From positions 62,001 through 126,000 of the forward strand of contig JAULBX010027385.1 of assembly GCA_032358255.1 (NCBI GenBank): a stretch of 64,000 bases of DNA, in the 5' to 3' direction. The DNA comes from Heterotrichella gracilis. Taxonomy: Eukaryota; Sar; Xanthophyceae; Tribonematales; Xanthonemataceae. A program made the position numbers and the translations under genes. A model generated the notes under the pieces. The model was not told the DNA's origin, did no database searches, and worked only from the letters and a program-made list of their open reading frames with translations. Below are positions 1 through 12,330 of this stretch, piece after piece (position 1 is the stretch's first letter; each line of letters opens with the position of its first letter).

Positions 1-916
1 ATTCACATGACATCATGCTCAGCTCGTGCATGCAGCCTCTGTAGCTTGCAGGCACTGGAGACTGAGTAAGCTGACCACATTATTTACAAAGTCCTGGTTG
101 GGCCTGTGATGTATGCGTTACTATACATTTCCCGGGCAGCTCCCAGCGCACAATGATCATCATTGGAATTTTGGAAACGGGTTGCATGATGGGCGCAGTC
201 ACATTATACGCAAAGCAATCACTCCACCCCAAACCTCCCAACCCGCATCTGATAGTCACTATAGTATGCACCTAACTCGGCCCTAACAGTGTTCAACATA
301 CTATGTAAAATGGCACAATCGGACATACCTCATTGACAATGCCAACTGCGCAAGCAAAAATGGACGGCAAACAACAAATATTGCTTTCATTGCTCAAATG
401 CAACCTGCAGCCTTGGCAAATGAGCCAAGTACCCCCGCTGGTCAAAATGCAGGGAGGTTGCAGTGCTGCTCAGCTGGCAAGCACTGCTACAATGCTCACT
501 GTTTGCTGGTGCAGACAGTCCAGGCAAGAGCTATAGCTAGCTGCAACAGACGACACCAGTGGTTACCTTCTGGGTAGCATGTCCACGACTAACAGGCTGA
601 GCATCAGGATTGTAACAAGCAATACATCTGTTATCCGTTTTGACTACATATACTACATCACATATGGATATCTTATACAGCTCTTATAAGACCTGTGGCT
701 TGGAAGGATAACACATACGGACGGGGACATTGGTAACATGCATACAGTACTGGTGCAAATTTGCAATCTGATGTTGTATGTACTACACTCCCGCACGCGC
801 CGAATCCAGGCCCTGGCTTCCCCATTGCCCCAAGCTGCGCCGTTACTCAAGGGGTGGCAATCTTGTCACATGTTTTCCATGACACTGGTGACTGCCGACC
901 CTGGGTGAGCAGCTTA
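1..916. other. 3' flank of the phosphate transporter gene
   Basis: No coding exon could be supported here. The stretch lies downstream of the minus-strand phosphate transporter stop codon and probably holds its 3' UTR. The reverse complement carries a TGTAA motif near 84-88, the usual green-algal polyadenylation signal, but it is about 830 nt from the stop, so its use is only a guess. Confidence 0.4.
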
Positions 917-3381
917 CTAAAGGCTGGAAGCACCGCTGTATTGGTCAAACACTGATACCTCCAGGTTGGTGGCTCCCACAGTGTCAGCTTGCCCCAGGCT
1001 CTGGATGCTGCTGTATGTGGAGTTGTAGCCCTGGATTGCCGATGCCGACAGCGCATTTGCAGCTCCAAGGGCCTGCGAGTACACAAAACCCCTTATTAAG
1101 TGCAGTTATACTTTGTGCAACATCGGCATTGTTGCCCCTGTCAAAAGTGGAACGTGTCTTGAGCACCACTTTGCACATAGATAACAGATCTGCAAGTCAA
1201 ATTTAGGTTTATTTTCACAAACCTATAAATCACCTTCAATTATGTCAATGCTCAATCACCGCAGCCATCAAATGGCACATGAGACACAGATAGCATGTAA
1301 ATCATCAATTTTACCTACAATTCGTGGTCATGCGCACGCGCAACCCTCTACCCACCATATCATTCAAATCCCCCTGATAGGACAAGTTAAAGGAGGCAAA
1401 TGCATGCGTTGTTGCCGTTTACCTGGAGCATGCCCTGCGTCTGATTCTGGAGTGTGTTTGTGACATACACATCATCCTGGCTTCCCGGGCGGTTGGGTGA
1501 GAAGATTGTGAAGGCATTGATCCCAGCACACAACAGGGCCGCAACCACCACCGTCAACACCCATCCAAAGAAGGTCTGCATCAGGGAGCAATGTTCAATC
1601 AATTGAAGAGACAGATTTACAGTAGCACTAAATTTGCTCCAAGGGCCATACTGTCAGACAGACATCCCAATTCTCCATTTCCATTGTCAGCAATGTCATC
1701 ATCATATTCTTTGCAAGACGCAGTGGACCAATAGGCCTGAAATTCAGCTTTTGCTACCATACCAGCGTTGAAAATGTTGCGGCACACATATGGAATATAG
1801 CACACGCTGTTTTACTTCGTCATGTCCCACCTTGATGAGCATCCTCCAGTTGACTCCCTTCCTTCCCTCAAAGAGGCCAACAGCAAAGATGGCACCAGTG
1901 ATGACCTGGGCAGCAATGTGTGTACACATGATTCAAGAGCGTGGGGAGGTTCCCTATTGCATTCTGTCAGACAGGCTTTTATTTGGGTCTTCATACCCCG
2001 ATGACCGCAGCGATTTGGCTCAAAAGTGTGCACCAAATATATGGCAAATCCCCATATGATAATCCCCGAGACGAAAACATAAAAATCCCAAAAAAGCAGT
2101 TATGGAAGACCCGCATGAATGTTTTTGGTGTTTGGGCAAGACACTGGGCAAGTCAACCACATGCGCTGTGGTTCTGTAAACAATTTTAGTACCTGGGTGG
2201 TGGAGATTGGCAGGCCATAGCGGGAGGCAACCACGACCACGGTTGCTGTGGACAGCTCTGCCACAAAGCCGCGCGCGTTGGTCAGCTTGACGATCTTGAC
2301 ACCAAGCACCCGGGTGATCTTGTGACCATAGGTTGCAAGGCCAACTGCAATACCCGCACCACCTGCAAGGAGGATACCAGTGTTGAATTACATAGCAAAA
2401 GGGAGCACTGAATGCACTAGGATTATGCATGACATCATGGTGACAGTAATTGACAAAGCACTTTGTCATAATGCCTAATATTCCTAGGAAGCCTCGGCCT
2501 AGATTTTCAAAATAATAAATACCCATCCTTGCTAAGCACAGAGCAAAAACCCTCGTTTTGGTAAATCAAATGTTGTTTCTTCTCGTAGACCCAACTTGGC
2601 AACTGACATGACAACTTGACAGGCCCTGTGACGGTGACGGCCCTGTCACGGTGACTAAGTCTCACCAAATGCCAATATCCACTCAGGCACAGTAGAATTC
2701 TTCCCAGGTGTTTTTCCAGTGTTCCAGATCTGGTAGACAACTGAGAAGGGACCCATTGCATTGGCCACGTCGTTGGACCCATGGGCAAAGGACATGACCA
2801 TGGCGGAAAACACCTGAAGCAAGTTTCAGCCAAGATGTCTTGAAACACAGGTTCACTTGCGACAAAAGTGGAAATTTGCATGGCACGGCAAATGGGCGTT
2901 CCATTGGCATTATCATGATGATCACCATAGCCCAGCTGCAAAATCGTCATTAAATATCATGACATGCATGTGCCACTAACAAGGTATTTCAGATTGACAT
3001 CCGCTCCAGCAGGAACTCCTTATGGCAGCCAGCACAGCATGTAGCTCACCTGAAGGTACCTGAAGAGCCTCTCTGTCCTGAAATCAAACACCTCTGCATT
3101 CGCCCAGACATTTTGGACATGTGTATTGGTCTTGACAACGTCATGCACGTCTGCAAACAAGCCCTGCACACATCGGCACAGTGGAGGTGAAATTCATGAT
3201 ACAGTAATGACTATGAAAAAACTTGACTCAGAAGTACTGGCCAGCAGGCATTAGAGTGCGTGCACAAAGTGTGGATCCATTCTGCCTAATTGTCAATCCA
3301 CTTGCATTAACCAATTCCCAGCTTCCCAATCAAACACCGCAAGAGATCTAATCATCCTCAACAGATGCCCTCAAATTATGC

Positions 3382-3412
<31 letters not shown>

Positions 3413-6400
3413 AACAATGTTGCATTATCGATCATTTTATCACACCACTCTGCGGCATCCTGGATCAAGTGCTATTGTACTTGTAACATGCATATAGATC
3501 GTGCTTAAACCTACCGTTGTCAGAGTCCTCATAACAATGTTCTGCAGCAAAATCTTGCCAGCACGGCTGTTGTAGAAGCCCATCCACTTGGTGTGCATTC
3601 GGTCGCCAAAACCTCCTGTGTGCTCTTTCCAAACCAAAAAACAGGATCAGACCCAATGCCAGGCAGCCTTGACAAAGTAATTAATGCCTCCAAGTAGGGT
3701 CAAGTAGGGTCAGCAATAAATATGACAACAAGTTTGTGTGTGCGCAACACAATGCTGTCAGGCCACGTGCTGTGTGATGGTACTTGCTGTCACTCTACAT
3801 TGCCCTCCGGCATTCGAAATACTTAAACAGGTGCATAGATCCATGAACCATGCTACACCCTAGGTGCTCATGTACCCAAGGGCTCTACTTTGGCTCTGTG
3901 CATGTGTTGCTCCGTGTGGCAGTAAAATGGTAGCATGGCACCTCATGTGATGCTCATGCCACTACGGTAGATTACGTAAAATGCCTCATGCTGCTTTGTA
4001 AAAGAAGCGAGAGCTTTAACCACTGTGTGACACAGCCATGCGCCGTTTAAATATGCAGTGCATGCGACAATATTGTAACTGGATACAATCAGTAAGCCCA
4101 CTTGTCATTACCCCATAAGCAACGCACCACTTGTCATCATAATCACCTCACCTGCTTTGGCTGCAGCCTCAACATCTGCCATGGCCTTCTCATATGCATC
4201 TCCAGCTGCCATCTTCTGCGCTTTCACGTCTCCATCCATCTCAGCTGCCTCCGCACCAGCTGCAGCAGCGGCTGAAGTTGCTGCCGCGGTTCTGTACACA
4301 CAGCATTGCAATCACGCACAACAGGACCACAAGGCTCAAAATGACTCGCCAACAAGGTGCAGAACGCATAAATGGGTTGAAACAGTGTCCCTGCAACACA
4401 TTGGTTGTAGGCAATTGCGTATGCACACCCAGACAATATGCAATGGTGAAATGGTGCTGCCAGCACGGCACAACGGATAATCAGATCCATCTTTAATTAT
4501 CCATCAGGGACAGGCTCAAACCCAGTAAAAAAAAGTGTCATGTGCCATATGGATGCACACTAAGAAATTTAAATGATTGATAGTTGTGAATGTTGCAGGC
4601 CAGGCTACCACGTCATTAAAAAGTCCCCTTACGCTTTGTCGTGTCTGTCCCCAGCTGCCATTGCTTTCTTTCTGAGGGCAGGCATGACAAAGATGGCTGA
4701 TAGGGCGCCCATGCCCACGCCGACAGTCACTGTGATCCACGCAATCTTGGCATCCTTGACAGGCGGTGTCCAGGTCTTGTTGCTGTTGCCAACTTGGATA
4801 ATGAAGCAAGTGATGATGGCTGCAGTGGCAGCAACAAACAGAGGCAACGCCTGCACAATGACAGCATATATGTTCAGGCACAGGCTGTGCAACACTGTTG
4901 ATGATCAGAAACGTACAGCTTTTTTAAATGCAGAAACTGCTTTTGGAGTGCTTCAGTTGTGGCTCCCAATTTGCAACACATCCAGCATTGCACAACACAT
5001 CTGTGCAGCTTGCAAGTACAAGCCCACTGAATGCCACAGGCATTCGAGTATAAGCCTTACGCTGGGGGTGGCACCATTATAACAATGCTATTGGAAGACA
5101 AAGATACTCACAAACAACGCTCGCTGGAAGGAGTTCTTGGAGCGCAGCACCAGTGCCCTCAAGAGGAAGTAGAGGATTGCGACCAAGATCCCCGATGCGA
5201 TGGGGCTGATGATCCAGCTCAGTACAATCACTACGAAGCCCTGCATTGCATCATGATGTGTCAATTCATTGCTCTGTTTGATACATTGCACAGACTGTAG
5301 GTAGACCACATTACGTGTACCACAGGAAAGCTAAGGGGTTCGTTCCACTATGTTCCCTGCTAAGCCACAGCCCAGATAGTCCACTCCCTCACGCTAATAG
5401 CTGTATCATAGTATCACAGATCCTCATGCTGCGTACGAGCTGGTAGGAGCCCCATGGGGGTGTAGGCTGTATAGGCTACTGTTGGACAACTCACCAAGAA
5501 CTACAGTAATAAGCTACCCTGTATTTACCCTGGGTTATCTACCACTAACCGTTGTGCATGTGCCACGAGAACCATTTTTTCCAATGCCTTTAATGCCACA
5601 GCGCTTTCAAGGAACAATTGTGGGCCTTTGTAAAGGGTGTTCTATTCTAGCAGCAGTTTTGGAAAGACCTTGCAGGTTGTGGGCGTCTGCCGGTTTAAGC
5701 TTATATAACCTTCAAGTTCTAAACGGTCTAGATGTGGTGCTCTTGCACGGTCATCAGCTTGGCAATCTAGTAGGTGGAGGGTACGCGGGAGTGTGCATCG
5801 TACAAGGGGCATCTCAGCGTCTTGCCCTCATAGCCAGCATGCAGCCTTATTTTCAGACGGTGCACTACTATATGACAGCAGGTGCATGCCCCGTGTGCTA
5901 GTAGCCTTGGAGTGCTTACTTTGTGCGCTGCTGTGGATCAGCTAGTGAACGTACACTGCTAATAGGGCACGTACACTGCTAATATCCTTTTCATGAGCTG
6001 TGTGCAAGAACCCACATGATGACTAGATCATCTCGTCATTACCCCAGTGTAGGGTATTGCTGTCTAGGGTTCAGGTATAACCCTAGCATTTTCTTCCAGC
6101 CTTCTAAGTCTGGTTGTTGACTAGAAGAGCCAGTTGCAGCGATTGGTGCTGAGCACTGACCCAGCAATAACCTCAGGCACACACACAGGGTACGAGAGAG
6201 CCTCCCAGGATGGCTCGCTCTCACCCTGTCACTCAACCAGCTCCCTCCTACTTGATCATAATCACTTAAATTTCTGTATGATATTATTTGCTCACCTGGA
6301 TGTATGGGAAACCATGCTTGCTCTGGCACCAGATCACGTTGCTAGCCCCCTTGCTAACCATGGTCATCCCAATGATTGCGCCCACGGTGGTGTGTGTGGT

Positions 6401-7420
6401 GGACACTGGCAGCTCCAGATGGCATGCGAGATTGTCCCATATCGCCGCGGTGATCATCACGTTGAACATGCCCCACATCAGCAGGTCTGGAAATGTACAA
6501 ACATTGTTTTAAAGAGATGAGTTTGAAAGTGACAATAACGTCAAAAGCTACACATCTGCATAGATATCGAGTACATATTATACTGGTGCAGCAATAAACC
6601 ATCCGTCACATGATATGCCTAAGTCAGTGATCAACCCAAGTCATCATGATACATGTTGACAGTGGACGCATTAATTTTTTCGCTTGTTCTTCCTGTTCAA
6701 TTAGCAAATAAGATATTTGAACCAGCACCAGTAACCAATACGGTAGATCAGTGATGCTTATCAGAACCACTGGTGCCTGTGACTCGGTGACCACAGTACA
6801 GCCCCTTGATGTTGTGTGATGTGTCACATGAGCCACAGGCAGCGCTTGATGTCATTCGAGTACCCTTCATCCCCGGTCTCACAATCCAGCCAAATCTCTG
6901 CACTCACCTGGTGTTGTGGTAAACGCATTCACGTTGGCTATGCCCGACTTAATGGTGGAGGTGACACTGGCCCCCAGCAGCACCGCTCCGCCCACTTCGC
7001 AGAACACCGCGATCAAGGCAGCCTGCCACATCTTCAGGGCCTTGGTACCCACCGAAGATCCAAAGGAGTTGGCCTGCAAAAGGGCGCAGTGTAGCAAAAA
7101 ACTGGAAACCAGCATTAGCAGTGCTAGGGCTGTGTTACGTCCGCTGCCAATCAGCCAAGTGCACCAATTGCAGGGACCTTTGAAAGATTGCAGATAATAG
7201 AGGAGCGACTTGAGAGGCGAGACAAAATTGCAACGCATTGGCGGACAGAAATAATTTATATAATAGAAGCTTCAGTAACATCAAGTGCACCAACAAGCAC
7301 AGGAATGATATGAAACTGCATTGAGGCGCTCACCAGGTCATTGGCTCCAATGCCAAAGGCGCTTGCAAAACCCACAATCACTGACAGGGCAAACACCCAG
7401 GTGTACTGTGAGTACTCCAT
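917..7420 (-). CDS. Sodium/phosphate symporter, PHO89/PiT (PHO4 family, algal PTB-like)
   Basis: Thirteen exons join in phase to a 615-residue protein: 7334-7420, 6908-7073, 6296-6486, 5112-5240, 4633-4850, 4152-4291, 3515-3615, 3050-3163, 2666-2813, 2193-2362, 1831-1905, 1423-1575 and 917-1072. The family moves inorganic phosphate with Na+ across a membrane and has an inverted repeat of two signature halves. Both halves are visible: GANDLANSFGSSVGT at about residues 25-39 with LPVSTTH at 110-116, and HGSNDVANAMGPF at about 393-405 with LPISTTQ at 482-488. Hydrophobic segments flank both halves, and an Ala-rich hydrophilic loop at about 265-315 separates them, as is usual for PHO89. The ATG at 7420 is chosen because it opens directly onto the first membrane helix just before the GAND motif. 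The ~1.05-kb third intron (5241-6295) is the largest. Plasma-membrane location is inferred from the family. Phases agree at all twelve junctions. Confidence 0.93.
3387..3412. repeat. (TA)n microsatellite in a transporter intron
   Basis: An uninterrupted alternating TA run lies inside intron 7 of the phosphate transporter gene. Confidence 0.9.
5941..5983. repeat. Short tandem repeat in transporter intron 3
   Basis: Two adjacent copies of an ~20-bp unit (ACGTACACTGCTAATA core) lie inside the largest transporter intron. The 139-codon open frame at 5482-5901 in the same intron has no recognisable protein features. Confidence 0.7.
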
Positions 7421-8873
7421 AGTGCCCACTGTTGATGGGGCTGGTGAAGGGCTGATCTCTGGTCTTTACCACTTTAATTGAAAATTTCCTGTGACAATAG
7501 CACGCTCGGCGGTTTGACACCGTATCAGAACAGGTAATATGGGGGGATGCCATGCGCATGGCGACCCATATGATGCATTTTCTTCACCTCGACACTCACT
7601 GACGCACACAACATGCTGTAGATACAATCCTACAGTTTACAGCGTTTGTAGAATAAAATAATATGACAGCCATGCTGGCCATACATGCAGCAGTTATTTT
7701 GCAACAATTAACTAGAAATAACAAGCTTGGCAAAGTTCCCGCCACCCCGATATCTGCCTAAAACATTGGTTAACAATGCAGTTCGGTCGAGCGTGCAGAC
7801 CGCAATCAAAGTTCCCGTTTTGCAACTGGGATAAAACGGCGTTTGTAGCACTACGACAATACGCGTTTGCAAGGCAATGGTACCTTTGTCTTTCAGTGCG
7901 CGCTCACAATTGGTGAACAAGGGCTAGTAGTCAAGGCTATTATTGGTCGCCACTTGCGTTATCTTCTGGCAATCACTGCACGGCATTATTATTGTCAAAC
8001 AAAGAATATTCACAAGTATTCAAGCAGTGTCGATACAAACGGCGGCGCGCCAGTGTGAACTAAGTGTGACCCTCGAAATAAACACTCTCCATTAACATGT
8101 GGCCACCGCTGGAGCCCAAGTGGTGCCGTTCAACAAGGGGCTGGCGAAATCTTCCAGGGAGAAGAAGAGATCCGTTTGTTTACCTGTGTGTATGTTACCT
8201 GCTGCAGAGTTGTACACCTCAAGGATGTAGCTGGCACGCGCGCTTGGCATGGCATCTATAGAGCTTATGACTTTCAACTTCCAACTCCAGATGAGCATGT
8301 ACAAGACTGCCTTCACGTGTAGCGTGCAAAGCTTGAAGCACGAACATCAACGCACGATATGCTGTACACATATGGCTATGTGTTGTCCACCTCCTCGCCC
8401 TGGGTGTTGTGGGTTGTGTGCACGCTTCTGGGTAATGGCTATTTTGTCAGGGTCTGCTTCGAATGTCTAAATTCACGGGGCCATTTTTTATTCACACAAA
8501 CTTTTTGTCACAAACAGATCTAATGACCCTAAAATCTGGCAATGAGTGTCAATTTTACAGGCTCCCAGACAGCTGCACAGCAGCTGCAAGCAAAAGCATA
8601 AACGAAGCCTTATTCTGCCCGTGAAAATTGGAGGCGCTAGGTGTGTCACTCTCCTGAAGCACAGCTGCATTGCTCATGAATACTGCCAGAGTCCTCATCC
8701 CTCCGCATGCATAATGGGCAGCATCACTTAGTAACAAAAAAAGACTCGCCCTGATTTTAGCCTTCATTATTTTATCGTCAAGAATTGCATGCACTTGGAA
8801 AAAGCTGACCCAGGCAGCAAGAGGCCACCTGGCAGGAAAATACATGGGGCCACAATTGTCACTGCCCGCCAGA
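7421..8873. other. Intergenic region upstream of the phosphate transporter
   Basis: No convincing exon was seen. The part next to 7420 should contain the transporter promoter and 5' UTR. The region around 8551 contains a TGTAA motif on the minus strand that could end the transcript of the weakly supported gene at 8874-10128. Confidence 0.4.
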
Positions 8874-10128
8874 TCACACTGAGCCAACAGCAACAGTCAG
8901 GAGGCCCACCCCCAAGCCCTTGGTAAAGATGTGCACTTTTTCATGTTCAAATCTGTCATGTTGCAGCCGCAGGCTCCGTAAATGCAGGTCTACATAGTAT
9001 AGCTGTTAGCAGTACTGTACTAGTGACGCCCGGCACAGTCAACGCTTGAGTGATATGCTGAAAGGATTGCATATTGGCCTCATTGCAAATCCTTACACTG
9101 CCAGCTACCCCCCCACAACCCACCACACGGCGGCGCTGCCAACATCATTCCAGTTCCATTGCTCTGAAGCTGGGTGTAGTCTTACCAGGCGAGCAGTGCG
9201 TGCGCGCTGCTCCACCTTGCTGCTTTGTCTGGTCCACAGCACCCTGCATAAGTACATACCTTAGCCCTGCACAGCATATGCACATGGCTATGCGGGCATC
9301 CCACACCCCACCCCACACGCCAGCCCTGCGGGTACGCAACTGCGTTGCACCATCCGCCACCCTGAGTGAAGCATGACACATAGCCTCCTGCTCCTGTACC
9401 AGCCTCCCACCACCTCCCCCTCCACGTTTCACTCTCGGAAACACGCCCCCACGCCACACACCCTCCCCATCCTCTTCCCCTACTGCTCCATGGGTGTAAG
9501 ACTTGCGGGTGGGCAGTCCACTCAACACTATTCCCACAGCTCCAATTGGGAGTGGGGCACACCCCAAGGTGCACCCGGGCCCCCCACCCAACCCTAGCAA
9601 CCCATCCCCCACCTGTGAACACCGCCCTCAGCTGTTGGCTGTGAGGGCTGGCGGCGGCAATAGCGGCCTGCAGCACGTGGGTGGAGGCGCTTTTGGGACG
9701 AACCAAAATTTTAAAGGGTTACATTTCTGCGAACATCAACTCTTCTGCAGCATGGGTGCGGGCGCTGAGAACCCCAGGCAGTCCCCCAGCCCTGCACATG
9801 ATGCGGGTCTTTAATACCGTTTCCTGTGGACAGCCTTCAAGCTTCAGAAGCCCATAACCAGTTGCCGCGCCTCACAGTCTGCCTGCTCTGTGTGCTCTGA
9901 GTGCTCTGGGACTATTGTATTGGATGCAAGGGAGTGTACAGTATGGCATGCAGCTTTGTCTCTTGGCTGCCCAGGCTGGGGAAATGGCATGACTTCAAGT
10001 TGCAATGTTCAGGGTTTAGGGCGACTACATTTTTATATATAACAATGGTTGTGAGACAAGGATATTCGCCGAGTAAGCTTGTTACCACCTGCTAGGTTAC
10101 GTAACCGCGCAACCGAAGTTCCGGCCAT
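8874..10128 (-). CDS. Possible unrecognised multi-exon gene (fragments only)
   Basis: I do not recognise this gene. Two exons fit each other well. Exon 9186-9243 gives VLWTRQSSKVEQRARTARL and ends in GTAAGA. Exon 8874-9002 gives a 42-residue tail ending in a stop, with a hydrophobic end (VHIFTKGLGVGLLTVAVGSV). A third likely exon ends at 9613 (reading HVLQAAIAAASPHSQQL) before a GTGGGG donor. A first exon at 10089-10128 (MAGTSVARLRNLAG) would look like a mitochondrial presequence. The phases between the upstream pieces do not all agree, so I offer no complete model. The exon-like codon use, the splice sites and the terminal hydrophobic segment suggest a small membrane or mitochondrial protein. 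A chance arrangement is possible. Confidence 0.32.
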
Positions 10129-10580
10129 CAGCTGAGCTTTTGTCAACTTTGGCAGTTGCCGCAAGATCCATCCATCGAAGAAAACGTTGTCACAAGTGTC
10201 TGCAGCTAAAACATTAGTTTTTGCATGCATGCATCTACCACATGCATGCATGCCTTATGCATGTGTGGGCAGCCTATGCTTACCCAAGTCACAATCAGGG
10301 CAGGTTGGCCGCTCTAGAAGCTTTATCGGAACGAGAGTACAAGATCCTGCTGGGTGTGCTTTCAAGGCAGTGGGGTTTCGAAAGTGGGTTTAAAAAGCCG
10401 TCACTATTATTTTATGGGTCGCGACGCACGATACACACGGCCTTCCATAGCACTCCTCTGTGGCTAGAGGTTGAACCAATGACTGTTCATAAACAGTCAC
10501 AAAAAGATCTACACCTGTTGCTTATTGCGTGGCTTTTAAAATCACTCTCACTTAACTCATTTCCTGTCGGTTCAAAACAG
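10129..10580. other. Region upstream of the ubiquitin-like gene
   Basis: The first coding exon of the ubiquitin-like gene must lie in or before this stretch, because the frame at 10581 opens without an ATG. No short exon could be chosen with confidence. Confidence 0.3.
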
Positions 10581-11608
10581 CATCCCCTCTCAACGACACC
10601 ACGGGTGTAAAGAGGAAAGCTACGCAACAGGAAGACCTGTTCAGCCTCACCATCAAAGTAGATGGCTTGGAGGTTCCTTTGCAGGCCGAACTAGGGCCCA
10701 CAGTTGCCCTCAAGCATGGCACCCAGTATTCAATATGCCTGACCAACAGGTCTGAGCTGAGGGCCAATGCAACCCTGAGTGTGGATGGCAAGGGTATTGG
10801 CATATTCCGATTGGATCCTGGGGACTGCTTCGACATCGAGCGTCCCTCTGGTGAAGCCAAGAAGCTGGTTTCCTACAAGCTAGACAGCCCTGAAGGCGCC
10901 ACCTGTGACCTGGCAGCTGCAGGGTTTGAGCTGGGCTCAGTGCAAGCCACTGTCGTGCCGGAGAGGACGACCTCGCCCTGCTACATGCAGCTGCCACCTC
11001 CTTACATCACTGTGAAGACTCTGACCGGCAAGTCAATCTCGACGATCAGCGTTGCAGATGGGGAGGACGGCCGCATGACAATTGAGGGCATTAAGCTGCA
11101 GCTAGAGGGCAAGGAGGGTGTTCCAATAGACCAGCAGAGGCTGATCTTCGATGGCCGCCAGCTGGCAAACGATTGGACTGTCCAGGAGTATGGCATATAG
11201 CAGAGGGCTGTACCGTGCACTTGGTGCTGCGCCTGCGCGGGGGCGGTGAGGACCCACTGTGGGCGCACCTGGCAGAGCGCTGTGCACCAGGCTGCACCAA
11301 GCCGGTCCCAGGGACCACCACAAAGGTGCCAGTGACAGCAGCCGGGACCAAGGCAGCCCCCGGGGGGGCAGCAGGCGCAGGGCCTCCCTACAGACCTGGG
11401 AGGCACGGGGCTTGGTGAAGCTTCGAGCCAGGGCTTTGAGCTCGCTGAACCCATGTGGTTGGACATTGAGCGTGCGGTGGCGCTCAGGGTGAGGATGATA
11501 TGCATGGAGGAAGGGGGGGCCGAGGGGCGCAAGGTGCCGCCGCCAAGTGGAGTGCTGCAGGGGGAGGCGGTGGGTGTGGGTGTGGAGCCAGGGGAGTTTG
11601 CTGCGTGA
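10581..11608 (+). CDS. Ubiquitin-like domain fusion protein, frame broken by a 2-nt TA duplication (5' end missing)
   Basis: After an AG acceptor at 10580 the frame encodes a beta-rich N-terminal domain of about 130 residues (YSICLTNRSELRANATLSVD near its start). A ubiquitin fold follows, from ITVKTLTGK to DQQRLIFDGRQL to VHLVLRLRGGG. These are the diagnostic ubiquitin strands and tail. At about 11195-11199 an extra TA dinucleotide puts a stop after VQEYGI; two bases fewer would continue into the tail in the family's order. A GTGAGG donor at 11246 and an acceptor at 11393 then restore the original frame into a tail (FELAEPMWLDIERAVALR) ending at 11608. A sequencing or assembly indel, an inactivated allele and a pseudogene are all possible. 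The role is presumably ubiquitin-related, but the N-terminal domain is not one I can name. Confidence 0.7.
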
Positions 11609-12330
11609 GGAAGGGGCTCGCAGCAGGAAGTACTGTCAAGGCATGATGCCTGGCAAAGGCAATGACAGTGACATTACGTTCTCAGACTGACGTGTTGCAT
11701 CGACAGCAATAAAAATAGTGTGTCACAAGGTGTACATCCATAGTCCACTTGTATATTACAATTTTGGGAATACAATTTTGGGAAAGTACCTACTAGTTCA
11801 ACTTCAAAGTTTGCCGATCGGATGTTTTCGCTACCGATCGGATGTTTTCGCACCATGCAAACAGATATGGACAGCAATGGCGGAGTCAGTCCGTAGTGTG
11901 TTGAAGCACAAGTGCATTTGTTGGCTAGCAGCAACCTCAATATTGGCTCAACTACTTTGTGCCATGGGGTGAGCATATCCGCACCTCCCAGGTCTGTGAG
12001 TAATAAACGCATTATGATAGTCTTAAAAACCTTATGTAAGGTTTGAAAGGGGACAGGCAACATCAAGCGCGACACGCCGTGCATCTATGCCTATAGGCAC
12101 TCCCCTCCCACCCTGATGCTGCACCCCGCTCACTCCCTGCTGCATCCAGGTCTCCAGGCAGGGGCACCACACCACATGCAGCTCTGGCCACAGGTGCATC
12201 CGCATCTCCCAATTCACATGTGGCGTATGGGTTCTAGCTCCTGAATGTTGGGATTGGCAAGGAGGCTGCCTGTGTCCCCAGAAAACACCCCATATGCCAA
12301 CCCCTGAACCCCAGGCTCCTCCCCGTCTGG
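11609..12330. other. Intergenic region between convergent genes
   Basis: No coding exon is supported. The region contains two short tandem duplications (listed separately) and a palindrome at 12028-12045 (AAACCTTA TG TAAGGTTT) whose centre holds a TGTAA motif. Confidence 0.5.
11757..11851. repeat. Two short tandem duplications
   Basis: TACAATTTTGGGAA occurs twice in a row near 11757-11785. CCGATCGGATGTTTTCGC occurs twice in a row near 11814-11851. Confidence 0.8.

Noticed and set aside
5482-5901. 139-codon open frame inside the phosphate transporter intron 3
   Set aside because: No family motif, and no splice signals linking it to either flank in phase.
9145-9706. Open frames of 155-174 codons, Gly/Trp-rich, on the minus strand
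   Set aside because: Low-complexity frames through a GGGTGTGG-rich segment that looks intronic; they contradict the better splice signals.
11246-11393. Second frameshift in the ubiquitin-like gene
   Set aside because: A strong GTGAGG donor and a CCCTACAG acceptor explain the frame change as an intron with matching phase.
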